64,000 bases of DNA. Origin: Conoideocrella luteorostrata. Its lineage: Eukaryota; Ascomycota; Sordariomycetes; Hypocreales; Clavicipitaceae. The position numbers were made by a program, and so were the translations under genes. Under the pieces are notes generated by a model. It made no database searches. It had not been told where the DNA came from and was given only the letters and a program-made list of their open reading frames with translations. Of the stretch, positions 54,550-64,000 are shown piece by piece (positions within the stretch are counted from its first letter, which is position 1; the number at the start of each line of letters is the position of its first letter). The DNA lies in the NCBI GenBank assembly GCA_032433595.1, contig JASWJB010000101.1, positions 62,001 through 126,000 on the forward strand, read 5' to 3'.

Positions 54550-55356
54550 ATGGACATTCAGATTCTCTCTGATTTGCACCTTGAATCTCCAAAGGCTTAT
54601 GACCTGTACAACATTCCTTCAAAGGCGCCATATCTAGCCCTCCTCGGCGATATTGGGAATGTCGTTGCCCACAAAGATGATATTCTCACTTTCCTGACGA
54701 GACATCTTCGTCAATTCAAGGCTATTGTCTTCGTCCCAGGGAATCATGAAGCATATCACTCAAGCTGGGAAGAAACCATCACTGTTCTTCGTGCATTTGA
54801 GGAACAAGTCGAATGCGACAGTTCACTCGGCCACTTTGCGGTGCTTGATCGCGGGACGTATCGCCCACCAGGGTCAGATACTGTTATCCTGGGCTGCAGT
54901 CTTTTCTCTTATGTCCCTGACGAAAGCCAGATGGATGTAGAGATGGGCCTTAATGATTTCTTTCTTATTAAAGATTGGACTGTGGCTGATCATAATAACG
55001 CTCATCGGCGCGATCTTGCCTGGCTAAATAACGAGATCGCCAAGCTCGAGGACTACTATAATGCCACCAACATCATTATTCTTACTCACTGGAGTCCATC
55101 TCAGATTCCTGGCGTTGTAGATCCCACACATATGGGGAGCCCTATTGCCAGCGGATTTTCTACGGATCTAGTCAACGAACGATGCTTTACTAGTACTAAA
55201 GTCAAGGTGTGGGCTTTCGGGCACACGCATTATAATTGCGATATTTCGATAGAGCGAGAAAGTGATGCAGGGGTGCTAAGGCTACTGGCTAATCAGCGAG
55301 GGTATTACTTCGCGAAGGCTGATGGGTTTGACGTTGAAAAAACTATCCGGTTATAA
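54550..55356 (+). CDS. Calcineurin-like metallophosphoesterase, 268 aa
   Basis: A single exon. The five metal-binding blocks of the metallophosphoesterase superfamily occur in order: Asp8-x-His10 (ILSDLHLE), Asp34 (LLGDIGN), Asn65-His66 (VPGNHEAY), His in LTHWSPSQ and the final GHTH (FGHTHYN). The length and the short N-terminus fit the small cytosolic fungal Ser/Thr-phosphatase-like family, which has no signal peptide and an unknown physiological substrate. Start choice: the ATG at 54,550 begins right at the first strand (MDIQILSDLH). No lesion. It converges with the minus-strand gene ending at 55,447. Confidence 0.9.
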   Translation: MDIQILSDLHLESPKAYDLYNIPSKAPYLALLGDIGNVVAHKDDILTFLTRHLRQFKAIVFVPGNHEAYHSSWEETITVLRAFEEQVECDSSLGHFAVLDRGTYRPPGSDTVILGCSLFSYVPDESQMDVEMGLNDFFLIKDWTVADHNNAHRRDLAWLNNEIAKLEDYYNATNIIILTHWSPSQIPGVVDPTHMGSPIASGFSTDLVNERCFTSTKVKVWAFGHTHYNCDISIERESDAGVLRLLANQRGYYFAKADGFDVEKTIRL

Positions 55357-55446
55357 ATACATGTAAAGGAGCTCGCATGAGCTCTCCGAGTCTAACTAAA
55401 AGTCCAGGTAGAATAAAACAAAATCTCATGGCAACATCCAGTAATG

Positions 55447-56270
55447 TTATTTTAATAATCCAGGCTCCCCAAGTAGTTTCTTTAGCTCGTTTACCCACGG
55501 TCGGACAGGTGTCGTCCCCTTTCTAAGCGCTAGATAAGACAAAGAAAGTGGCTCTGAGAGCTGCTTCAGATCCAAAAACCCATCATCATCAATATAAAGC
55601 CCCACATAAGAAATCATGCTAATAGAGAAGCCGCCAGCGGGTGTGTTCACATAGCGCGCACAAAAACGCATAAAGGCTTCAAGCAGAACATAAGATGGAA
55701 CGATAACAACAGGGTGAACCGTCGACCTGAAGAACCCGGAGCCTCTCCCTGGCCTATTAGGAGGCAGGATAGAATTATCTGAGGCAAGCACACAGTGGGG
55801 TGGAAGTTGGCCTCTATCCGGCGTTGTGAGAGCTGCCTGTAGGGGCGGTAGGAACCATAGAGTCACGGACTGGGGGTAAAGGCCGACCGGTTCTTCGGCT
55901 CCCTCGATATGTAGGTGGCTCTCAGGAGCAGGAGTTGGCCGGCTCGGCGAGATGATATCGCAGTCCTTGCCATCAGGACAAAGTATCAGCTTCTCGTGAA
56001 GCGTGAGAGCTCTTGTGGCGACTGAGAGCAACTCATCTGGGACCACAAAATCGACTGCCTTGGATGATATTAAGCATTCCGTGAACTTGGAACCGGATAC
56101 ATCTTTTTTTTAAAAAAAAAGAGGAGGAGAGGAATACTTACCCCAACGATGGTTGGAACTCCGTGAGTGCGGAGGAGAACATGACCCCAAAGGACACATG
56201 GGACCTGTGCTGTATTGAGTAGTTGCGCGAGCGATGCAACAAAGTCCTCGGTAATACACGAAAGTCCCAT
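55447..56270 (-). CDS. Uncharacterised conserved fungal protein (possible nucleotidyltransferase-like), 246 aa
   Basis: Exon 1 is 56270-56142 and exon 2 is 56058-55447; the intron has a GTAAGT donor and CCAAG acceptor, and this acceptor is the one that keeps the frame (TIVG then AVDFVVPDELL). Typical blocks: VPCVLWGHVLLRTHGVPTIV near the N-terminus, then VDFVVPDELLSVATRAL, and later LYPQSVTLWFLPPL, VLASDN and PGRGSGFF. I recall similar uncharacterised ascomycete proteins whose N-terminus resembles minimal nucleotidyltransferases (small hydrophobic strand, then V-D/V-V-P), but I cannot name a function. An upstream in-frame ATG (56,312) would add 14 residues. The intron contains poly-T and poly-A tracts. 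Confidence 0.65.
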
Positions 56271-56589
56271 ATTTTTATTGAAAAGAAAAGTGAGGAGAAG
56301 AAGCGGCTGCAAGATGGGATGTGCCTTAACGGGAGCACGAGGATGGTAGGGGCGTCTGCATTGCTGTGGTTGACCAAGTATTTGAAGCTGGCTTCGCTGT
56401 GGTGATCTGGGTATCCGTTTTTAAGAGGCTTATGATTGGTGTAATGGGGTATGATGATGCATGTGACTCGTGACTGCGTGGTAGTGTGTTCCAGGCGCCT
56501 GACCCCACGTTTGTGACGCGCTACTAACAGCTGAGTCGCGAGTCGAGATGTTGTCCGCTAACTAATTTACCTGCTTTGGTTTGTTGCCG

Positions 56590-57265
56590 CCAGAGCTCCA
56601 ATATCGGAAGGCGTACAGGCATCAAATATCGCAAGTCGATCTAACAAAGACAAAGAAAGGGTTCAAATATCGCAAGACGTACAGGCGTTTTCGAAGCATC
56701 AGATATCGCAAGAAGCATCAGACATGCAGCCAATCTGACGAGCTTGACGAAAGGCTCGAATCTCGGAAGACGTACAGGCGTGAAATAGCGCAAGTCGATC
56801 TGACGAAGACGTTGAAAAGGCTCAAATCTCGGAAGACTTACAGGCACTGCAAGAGACATCTGGTATCGCAAGTCAGCTGACGAGCTCGTTAAAAAGGTTC
56901 AATTCCCGGAAGACATACAGGCGTGCAAGAAGCATTTGACATTATAAGTTAATCTGACGAGCTGGTTAAAGAAGGCTCTTAAATCTCAGAAGATATATGG
57001 GCGCACATGGCAGTATTAGATAACGCAAGTCAGATAACAAGCTCGTTGAAAAAGGTTCGAATCTCGGAAGCTTTATCGGCTGCAGGAACCATTAGACATT
57101 GCAAGTCAATCTAACGAGCTCGTTAAAAAGGCTTAAATCTCAGAAGACGTACAGGCGTCTGATATCGCAGGTTTATCTAACGAGCTCGTTGAAAGGTTTA
57201 AATCTCAGAAGACGTACACTGCACAAAGCATCAGATATAAAAAGTTAGTTAACGAGCTTGTTGAA
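56590..57265 (+). repeat. Long array of decayed ~70-bp repeats
   Basis: About nine degenerate units share CGGAAGACGTACAGGC, GCATCAGATATCGCAAG, TCAATCTGACGAGCTCGTTG and AAAAGGTTCAAATCT, the same as at 5,461-5,745. A 99-codon frame (SRKTYRR-type repeats) crosses it, but unit-length differences break every frame. The unit may derive from a coding heptad repeat (EDLQALQETSGIASQ in another frame). Confidence 0.7.
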
Positions 57266-57313
57266 AGGTCCAAGATACGCAAGACAAAGCATCCCGATCT
57301 GACGACAGCACGG

Positions 57314-57634
57314 ATGGACCACAACGACCGCGCTTGTTCATGGCAAGCGATTGGCAAATTATTTTCTATTCTCTCTGCGTCTGATGTTTCACTGGCACTA
57401 GCTTCCAGAACAGGAAGAGACGCTCTTTTGTCTGATCTATCGGCAGTTCGCTTGCGCATGCTGAAAGGTGACTTTGAGTACCAGCGCTTTCGCTTATTAT
57501 TACAGCTTGTGATCAAGCAGGCCCCAAATGCTGACATCTGTACCGCCGTCATTGCCGCCATCCGGTCGATTTCTCGCTCTACTCCACCGCCAAGTGTTCA
57601 GCCTTCATTCGAAACCCCGATCACCTATCCATAG
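57314..57634 (+). pseudogene. Possible N-terminal fragment of a fungal kinase-like protein
   Basis: The frame has coding character: GKLFSILSASDVSLALAS, then GDFEYQRFRLLLQLVIKQAPNADI and SRSTPPPSVQPSFETP. F.Y..FR..L..V..KA.....I followed by a TPPPS/PSF link resembles segments preceding kinase domains in some fungal proteins (FunK1-like), but this is from memory and weak. It lies between the decayed 70-bp array and a family D end (57,630-57,653), so it is a truncated scrap. Confidence 0.35.
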
Positions 57635-57653
57635 CTGCTCACTTGTGACACAT

Positions 57654-58155
57654 CTCATCTCGTCCGTAGGTCGTCTTGGGGGCAAGCCAGGGTCGGACCT
57701 AAACCAAATTAAGGTATAGAAAACGGGGTGCATTTCTACGCACAAGGGATGCATCATGGCTTATTATGGGGAAATAGGGCCTGTCTCCTAGGTTGAAGCG
57801 ATAGGGATTCTATGATAGATTGTGATTGGAGTATAAGTGGAAACGGACCATGTTTCTGCAAACATTGATAGAGGAAAAAAGGCTGCAATGCTCTTCAGAA
57901 GTGGCATCATTATCATCAATTTCATCACTGTTCAGTCTGTTCATCAATTTAACCTATTTAATTTAATCCTCCTAGCCCTGCCGGTTGCCACTGTTGCAAA
58001 TTGCTATGAATGGTCATAACGCAACAAACATTTTCTACAGTAGCTACTGTGAAGGTTTTTGTTTTCCCATCTTGGTAAATAGTCGCTCAACTTGATGATA
58101 ATAATGCTTCTCGCCAACAACAAGAAGCCAATCACTATCCATGGAACCACCCCCT
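57654..58155. other. Intergenic; partial family C element at about 57,880-58,026
   Basis: CTCTTCAGAAGTGGCATCAT, CTGCCGGTTGCCACTGTTGC and the end CATAACGCAACA match the 3' part of family C. Its left boundary is not identifiable. No gene was recognised. Confidence 0.4.
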
Positions 58156-59640
58156 CTATATTGATGCTGGACGTGCTCCAGGAGCTTGATCTACAGGTGG
58201 ATCAATCTCTAGAACTTCTTCGCTACATTTGCCAATAGCATCGGTTGGTATATTACTGTCAATGGCAACTAGGTTTGAACCACAATCAGCGCCTTTGGCA
58301 ACAAAGAGGTTCTTGTTGTCAGGATCAAAGACGACATAAGACCTCCGCAAAAATTGTACACCAGTCCATAGATCTAAATTAGTGCAAAGTCAGTTTCATC
58401 TTGGTATAAACAAGAGTACTCAAATCTCATACCCGTAGTATGCCCATTGGATATAATAGCAAGCCGACATTGCTGATTGTTGTCAAGTCGGGTTACTACA
58501 AAGTCGGCTAGTAGTACCGAGATGGTGGTGCTGTCCGTCATTTTAAAATCCAGGCGAGCTTTCGAGTTAACCAAGTCACATGGAACTGTCGGAAGACCAT
58601 TATTTAACGTTGCCCCAATTTGTTTCGTAACCTCTTTGAAAACCTCAGTCCGGAATCGGAGACCTGGAGCGCCGGAATCCAGTGCAATGGACAATTGTTC
58701 TCCACCAGCAATCTCCCGGTTTAATAAAGACGTACTGCGATTGCCGTTTACAAAAGAGAGTGATTCCATCTCAACCATATAGCTATTGCAAAAACAAATT
58801 AGTATATTATAGGCGCTTAGGGAACTTTGATCCTACATATTGTTATCGTGTTTCAGCATTGGCAGCTTTTCAAGCGGGCCAGAGAACTTTGCAGTATCAT
58901 ATCCACCGAAAGTCAATGTACCACGGCCCTTCTTGCGAACACCGGCGCTAAAAGCCCGACTTTTGACAAGCTTCTGACTAAGAAGCCTTGTAAGAATAAA
59001 ATCGTCGGTCCAATTACCAGGAGGGGGTGTTAGTAAACCCAAAGTGCCAACATGGCGACTTAGTTTTGATTTACTCAAATCTGCAACCCCAATTCTAGAT
59101 CTGCCTAGGGATTTGCCTATAACTAAGGTGAGTTGAATTATATCTGCTAACAGTAGAGTGCTGCTTACCACAAATAGAGATTTCGTCTAAAAACAAGTTC
59201 GTATAAGCTTCTGAGCCTAAATACGCAATAGTTTCTGTTTGTCTGAGGTCTTTCATAGAATAGCTGTGCTTGCGATCAAAATATATGGACTTGCTACTGT
59301 CGCGAGTCGAGCCAGGTTTAAGATCTGGGACCCAAAATTGCCAAGATCCAGTGTCTGGCTCTATAAGGACTGTTTGAGGTGGTGTGCCAACTTCAATCGA
59401 AATGCCTAGTGCTGCGATTGGTGAAGAGCCGTCGCCATATAATACCCTGTCCATACCAGTAGAGACCTCACGCTTTATTTTATTCTCCGTTAAAGCCTCC
59501 ATGTTGGTGGAGATAGCAAATAGGGGCAGCTGCAGAATGCCATCTTGGAAAATTGGCTTTTTTGCAGCGTCCTGGTTATCTGCCGTAGCTGCAAATGCTC
59601 CCGACATTAACGAGAAAATAAAAGCTTTGCATATACTCAT
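58156..59640 (-). CDS. Secreted pepsin-like aspartic protease, 439 aa
   Basis: Four exons on the minus strand: 59640-59169, 59116-58837, 58782-58433 and 58373-58156. Introns of 52, 54 and 59 bp all join in phase. Residues 1-20 are a signal peptide (MSICKAFIFSLMSGAFAATA) and ~21-75 a likely propeptide. The catalytic domain has two active-site motifs, Asp96 (IEPDTGSWQFW) and Asp286 (IALDSGAP). Other blocks are GTPPQTVLIE, the flap-region tyrosine segment, GTLTFGGYD and the C-terminal RRSYVVFDPDN before a conserved Cys pair. The family (A1) comprises secreted acid endopeptidases. No stop or frameshift. It is the only complete aspartic protease here, and with the Pr1C-like subtilase it supports a secreted proteolytic role. 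Confidence 0.9.
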
Positions 59641-61345
59641 AGCAGTGGAATAAGTGGGTTGAGGATTGGTACTAGCGCGGTAACACTGATGCTGTAGATA
59701 AAGGGTTAGAGAGTTCAGCACAAGGAACCCACGACCTTGTATAGTTTGTTGATCTACTATACACTCGCAGAATACATAACCCTAAAAAGCTGAAATAGAC
59801 ATGCTAGTATAGTATATTTTTGATTCCACATAAAGCTACATGAGCCATGATACTATTTGCGAGTCATAGTGTCATAGTGCTGTCTCGCGAGTCATAGTAC
59901 TGTCCCGCATGTTATATCGCTGTCTCGCAAATCATAGTACTGTCTCGCGAGTCATTTATAGCTTCAGACAATTAGATTATGTCTATGCTACTCGTGACGG
60001 TTTAAGCGAGCGTCAGAAACAGCAGCTAAATAACTGCTATGAGTATTCAAAAGTGAAAAGAAAGAGAAAGGAAAGACATTCCAAATACCTCTAGCTCTTG
60101 AGTTCAACGTAGCTAATCTGTTTTGAAGGGACGTCGTGGTCCGCCCGGCTGGGACGGAAGGGAGAGTTAAAGGCAGACTTAGTCCGTTATATCATAACGC
60201 TAATAATTATATCAAAGTTTATCTCATGACGTGTACTTCAAGCCATAGGATTTTCTAGAGAGAAAAAATCGTTTACTCTTGGATGGTTATGTTATTGTAT
60301 TACAGTATGCTATATAAACTAAGCCATTATATTTTATAAATACTCTAACTAGGTTCTAATGTATGTCTATTACAGTAATCACAAAGCACTCGAGATATTT
60401 TAAAAAAAAAAAAAAAGTGATTGGTAAGTTCTACCTGAAAGTTCCAACGTCAGGACATTTATCAGCCGAGACAGTATTTCCAGAAGTTAAGTACTCTTTT
60501 AGCAGGGACTTCCCGCACTTGACATTGTCTAAGACTGTGAAAGCTCTACCCCATAGCCAATTGTAAGTGCTTTGGTCGGTACAGATGCGGACAATAATAT
60601 TTATCCCTCCACCTGGTTCTGGATCCTACGCAATTCCGGGTGACACTCTTACTCACCAAGTCCCACAAATCTTCGTGCGACATTAGCAGCAGCATTAGTT
60701 CGGCGATGTCTTATGAGGGACACGTTTGCAAAAAAACGAACTTATTCAATTTTGAGTCATACAGCAGTGTGTTAAGTTTCCTTTCATACCTAATAAAACC
60801 CTTCTTCGGGGGCTTCAAGGGATACTTGATAGTTCATGCGTTAATTGGTAAGCGGACATTAGCACTGGTGGACTGAATCATGATGCGCGATCCAGAGGAT
60901 ATCAGTTACCGTTGCGCTATTATATATCTGCTATAGTAGCATAGGGTATATCTTATTTTAATCTCCCGGTTATGGTATAGCGGTGGGGATTACAAGCGAA
61001 CACACCCGCGCTACAGTTGTACGGAGTATTGCTATTGGGGCAGGAGGTGGGACCTACCATCTAGATTCAGGCTAGTGGCTTACCTCCTGCCATTTCACAC
61101 CACAGGCCATGATGCCAGAAAATGGTCCAAGGAGTCAATTGAATTCCTGCAATACAGAGATTCCGACCGCTGCCGCAGACCCTACCGCTATTGTGAGGTA
61201 GTCGCAATTGCCACCTTGTCTTGAGTAACCCTTCTTTAAATGCTTAAATCTTATGCTATTAATCATATAATAACTTTAGCAAAGAGAAGCAAAATAACAG
61301 TATTCTAGCTATGTTGCTAGTGATAGTGAAAGGAGGAAGTTAACA
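59641..61345. other. AT-rich gene-poor region with ~25-bp microsatellite
   Basis: 59,865-59,955 has four to five units of GCGAGTCATAGTACTGTCTC. A poly-A tract lies at 60,400-60,415. Reading frames (60,363-60,566 and 60,640-60,876) have no recognised domain. A TACGGAGTA site lies at about 61,021. Confidence 0.4.
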
Positions 61346-61681
61346 ATGTTAAGTGCAACGGAAGAAGGCGGCTACAAGGCCACAGAAATCGAAGATATTC
61401 AGATTTCCGATATTTCTCTTGAGCCTGTAGGAGTGTCTCAAGGATTGTGGGTCCACTGCCCAAATAGCAATGCTCTCCCAGGAACAATCTGGCTGGACCC
61501 ATTCAAAGAAATGGGCATGGGTCTACTATCGTGTGATTGGGCCCACTATAAACAATTGAGCCGGTTACCTAGTCCTGGCTCTGTAGACATTTCCACCAAT
61601 CTAGTAAAACATCCCGGCGTAGATAGACCCTCTAAAGAACGCAATGCAGTGGGAGTCTCCATTGAAATAAGCGGGGAATAA
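61346..61681 (+). CDS. Hypothetical protein, 111 aa
   Basis: An ATG-started frame with balanced composition (ATEIEDIQISDISLEPVGV..., LWVHCPNSNALPGTIWLDP). There is no signal peptide, membrane segment or known motif. It could be an unspliced piece of a larger gene or a spurious frame. No repeat overlaps it. Confidence 0.25.
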   Translation: MLSATEEGGYKATEIEDIQISDISLEPVGVSQGLWVHCPNSNALPGTIWLDPFKEMGMGLLSCDWAHYKQLSRLPSPGSVDISTNLVKHPGVDRPSKERNAVGVSIEISGE

Positions 61682-62441
61682 GCCTATCTCGCATAATAGC
61701 TAATAAACCTCGCGACTACAAGTAGGGCCAGCACCACTAACCCGGTGCCTGTAATCGCCACCGCCCCGGTGGGAATAAGAGGGGCATCTTGAAAACCCGA
61801 GTACTACTACGGAGTACTGGGACTTGTTAAAAAAAAAACACGCTAAGAACGCTGTAATCCAAATAAATGCCGAATCCCAGCGTCGGATCCGTAGGCATTG
61901 GACCAATATGACCGCAGCTTGCAAGCAGTTGCTTGCAATATTCTCGGGCAATCTCTTGGACAGCGATTTACATCGCCTTTTCTTTATTTGACACAGCTGA
62001 ATAAAGGTGTGCTCGGTTATGTTCATGTATATGTGCTGCTCCGAGCAGGAGGTCTTCAATAAAGTATGCTGCGGACACATTGGCGTGGGCGAAGTTCTTA
62101 ATAGTTGCTTGTGTCGCCTATATCGGGTGTTGCTAATTACAAGGGATACATGTATGGATTGGCTTTTTAATAAACAGGTGACAAAATATCCAATCTATCT
62201 AGTTAGTGACTAACCAGAGTAGTCTATAGTCTTGGATGCTTTTCCTTAGTCTAAGACCACGCTATGTGTATTTAACGTGTTATCTATCCACTAACTATTT
62301 TCCGGACTATTCTATCTCCTATATCCACTTATTTAAGTACTATTTCCTTCGCTATTTAAGGATAACAATGAAAGCTGCAGAAAAATTCAAGCTATGTGGA
62401 AAGCCTGAATCTCGGAAGATATACACTGCAAGAAGCATTAG
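61682..62441. other. No supported gene; decayed repeat end
   Basis: TACTACGGAGTACTGGG occurs at about 61,804. 62,370-62,441 is one decayed ~70-bp unit (CTCGGAAGATATACACTGCA, AGAAGCATTAG) abutting the family B copy. Confidence 0.35.
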
Positions 62442-62655
62442 TGTAGGAAGCACAAGGGCTTCTGTAACGGGCATTGATACCGAAGGGTCTTGCACGAAGC
62501 AATAGGTAAAGCAAAATTATTCAATTCAACTATATCTATCTAAGAGAGAAGAAGAGGAAGAGGAATGCCCCCGAGCGCGCCGTGTAAAAGAGGCGCTAGG
62601 GTAGCCATGTGACCTTGTCCGTAATTGCCCGTACGTTTGACGAGGGATTCCAACA
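62442..62655 (-). mobile_element. LTR-like repeat, family B copy 2
   Basis: Minus-strand ends are TGTTGGAATCCCTCGTC and TGTGCTTCCTACA. It shares internal GCGCCTCTTTTACAC, ACATGGCTACCC and the AGAAGAGGAAGAGGAATG tract with 25,645-25,847. The left flank is a decayed 70-bp unit. No target duplication was found. Confidence 0.6.
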
Positions 62656-63107
62656 ACAAACGTGAAAACTGGCCACATCACATCATCCAAATACTCTCCA
62701 GTGTGAATTATTTCGTTTGCTAGGGAGTTACGTGACTATCATTCATACTGTTGGTCGCGACCAACTATCATGGCTTGCGGCTGAGGATCAAGCCCTTCCA
62801 TCATATTCCAGATGAGGCTTTGTCTTAGATTCCGAGGAATGCCAGAATTCCGAAAGATCTAGTAGAATTCATTGAATTACACAAAATTCTACGTGATTCC
62901 GGGGCGTGGTGACATGGGTCTACATTGAAGAATCTCTCCAGAGTCAAAAAGGGTCAGTGGTGGTGGCCCCGAAGCCTTGAAGCATGTCGTTGTGGTGAAA
63001 ACTATGTGCGTGTGAGTGAGCTAGTGGATGACAGGGCAGCCCCTGAAGCATTATTGTAGGCAGGTCAAGTCTATTTCTCTCACCAAGTAGTGAAAGCATA
63101 CTGCTGC
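62656..63107. other. Region downstream of the laccase-type gene
   Basis: No gene was recognised. CGACCAACTATCATGGCTTG near 62,758 and short frames only; it probably includes the 3' UTR of the multicopper oxidase. Confidence 0.35.
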
Positions 63108-63916
63108 CTAGATACCAGAATCCTCCTGCACAAGAGACTGAGCAGATTGATACGCCTTCCACCTGGTACACATGTCCTTCACATATGATGAATTAGTGAT
63201 GCTCCCAATTTCGCTCCTTCGTTCGACGAATTGTACCGCAAAGCCCTCCGATGTATGCCATCCAATGTGGCAATGCAGGAGCCAAACGCCGGGGTTGTCC
63301 GCCTCCCACGCCATCACAAGGTAACCCGCCGGTGGCAGCATGGCAGTATCCCGTCGAGCGGGGTTGTTCATGTTCAGCGGAGTGCTAGATGAGTACTTGC
63401 CAGTTCCCTGAGCCAGGATGTGAAAGTCGTGGCCGTGAAGATGGATAGGATGCGGAACTGCCAGTGTCGACGTTATAATGAGGTATACCCACTCATCCTG
63501 CGCTGTAAGCTCGAGAATACCGACTTGAGAATTGAACTTTTCGGCTTTATTGATAAGGGAATATAGTGTAGGCTTCCCCCATTCAACCAGCATGGTTGTG
63601 CTGTTGAGATACCATCTGAAGCGGCCGGCAGAGTCTTTGCGTACTGTCACCTCCTCCAGGTTTTTCGTGTTGGGGGTTATTGGAAAGTCTTTGCTAATGA
63701 AGGGTTTGAGGTTTTTCGTTTCGTCGTCGCAGCTGTCCGTGTAGTTATATCCGGTTGTTTCAGGCGTGCCGGGTTTGTCGCCGTAATATACGATACCTCT
63801 GATGTTATCACGGCTATCATTTTCTGAACAGGCGGTTTGCGGGATGGCTCGCATCCAGAAGTTGCTGGCAACGAAGCCTCCCTGGTCTGCGGTGACAACG
63901 ACATCATAGCGCTGGC
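63108..63916 (-). CDS. Laccase-type multicopper oxidase, C-terminal exon (partial, continues past right edge)
   Basis: A minus-strand exon of ~269 codons starts at a likely acceptor (CCCCACAG before 63,916) with QRYDVVVTADQGGFVASNFWMRA, the conserved block after the second cupredoxin domain. The third cupredoxin domain carries the copper motifs HPIHLHGHDFHIL and HCHIGWHTSEGF, which supply type 2/3 and type 1 copper ligands. The residue 10 after the type 1 Cys is Phe, so there is no axial Met. Family role: oxidation of phenolic substrates (pigments, lignin-like or cuticle phenols) with reduction of oxygen to water. The upstream intron/exon structure in the last 80 bp is unclear (a GTAAGC lies at 63,986 and another near 63,950), so the next exon cannot be fixed. 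The stop at 63,108 is the family's usual C-terminal region. Confidence 0.85.
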
Positions 63917-64000
63917 CTGTGGGGAAGGGGGGATGTGAGAATTTGCTTACGTTAAAAGCCTTATCGGTGTCCTACGATATGCTTACGCTGCTAGGACGGG

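Noticed and set aside
60961..61040. tRNA-like 5' sequence (GGTATAGCGGTGGGGATT)
   Set aside because: No acceptor-stem partner, anticodon arm or GGTTCGA-type T-loop at the right distance.

Overview
The window reads as nuclear DNA of a filamentous ascomycete. Genes carry short introns (about 50-60 bp) with GTRNGT donors and CTAAC-type branch sites. The gene families (Pr1C-like subtilase, heat-labile-enterotoxin-like ADP-ribosyltransferase, APN2 with a GRF finger, TRI14-like propeller, laccase, small secreted Cys-rich proteins) fit Hypocreales (Sordariomycetes), perhaps an insect- or nematode-associated lineage. That placement is an inference from family content; no search was run. No rRNA, tRNA or CRISPR array was recognised.

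Layout: (1) 1-4.2 kb has the 5' part of a small secreted protein gene (minus) diverging from a complete secreted subtilase (plus). (2) About 4.8-24.4 kb is a 20-kb GC-rich block of minisatellites, tetranucleotide satellites and dispersed repeats. The only complete gene in it is apn2 (12,984-17,290, minus), whose introns have been swollen by repeats to 785 and 1,063 bp. (3) 24.4-35 kb is AT-rich and effector-like: a secreted ADP-ribosyltransferase-fold protein, a phosphotransferase-like pseudogene broken by two solo LTRs with a third nearby, a small Cys-rich protein, and a secreted repeat protein with Cys-paired modules. (4) 35-43 kb holds an F-box protein and two more kinase/phosphotransferase-like genes, both interrupted by in-frame stops. 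(5) 44-54 kb holds a TRI14-like protein, TPR and ankyrin gene scraps, an intact multi-exon subtilase homologue that has lost catalytic His, Ser and oxyanion Asn, and a second, truly broken subtilase. (6) 54-64 kb holds a metallophosphoesterase, an uncharacterised two-exon protein, an array of decayed ~70-bp repeats, a complete secreted aspartic protease and the 3' end of a laccase-type multicopper oxidase.

The intact secreted proteins suggest extracellular attack on, or interaction with, a host or substrate: two proteases, a dead protease, an ADP-ribosyltransferase-like protein, two or three candidate effectors and a laccase. They are spread among at least four dispersed element families. Two of these are clear solo LTRs of about 195 bp and 320-330 bp with 5-bp target duplications. 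High repeat load, many gene fragments and secreted genes together look like a fast-evolving accessory or subtelomere-like compartment (inference).

Most notable: the five-exon catalytically dead subtilase homologue (47,572-49,053); apn2 with a 13-nt microexon and repeat-bloated introns; and the four-copy solo-LTR family with perfect target duplications, two copies cutting one gene.
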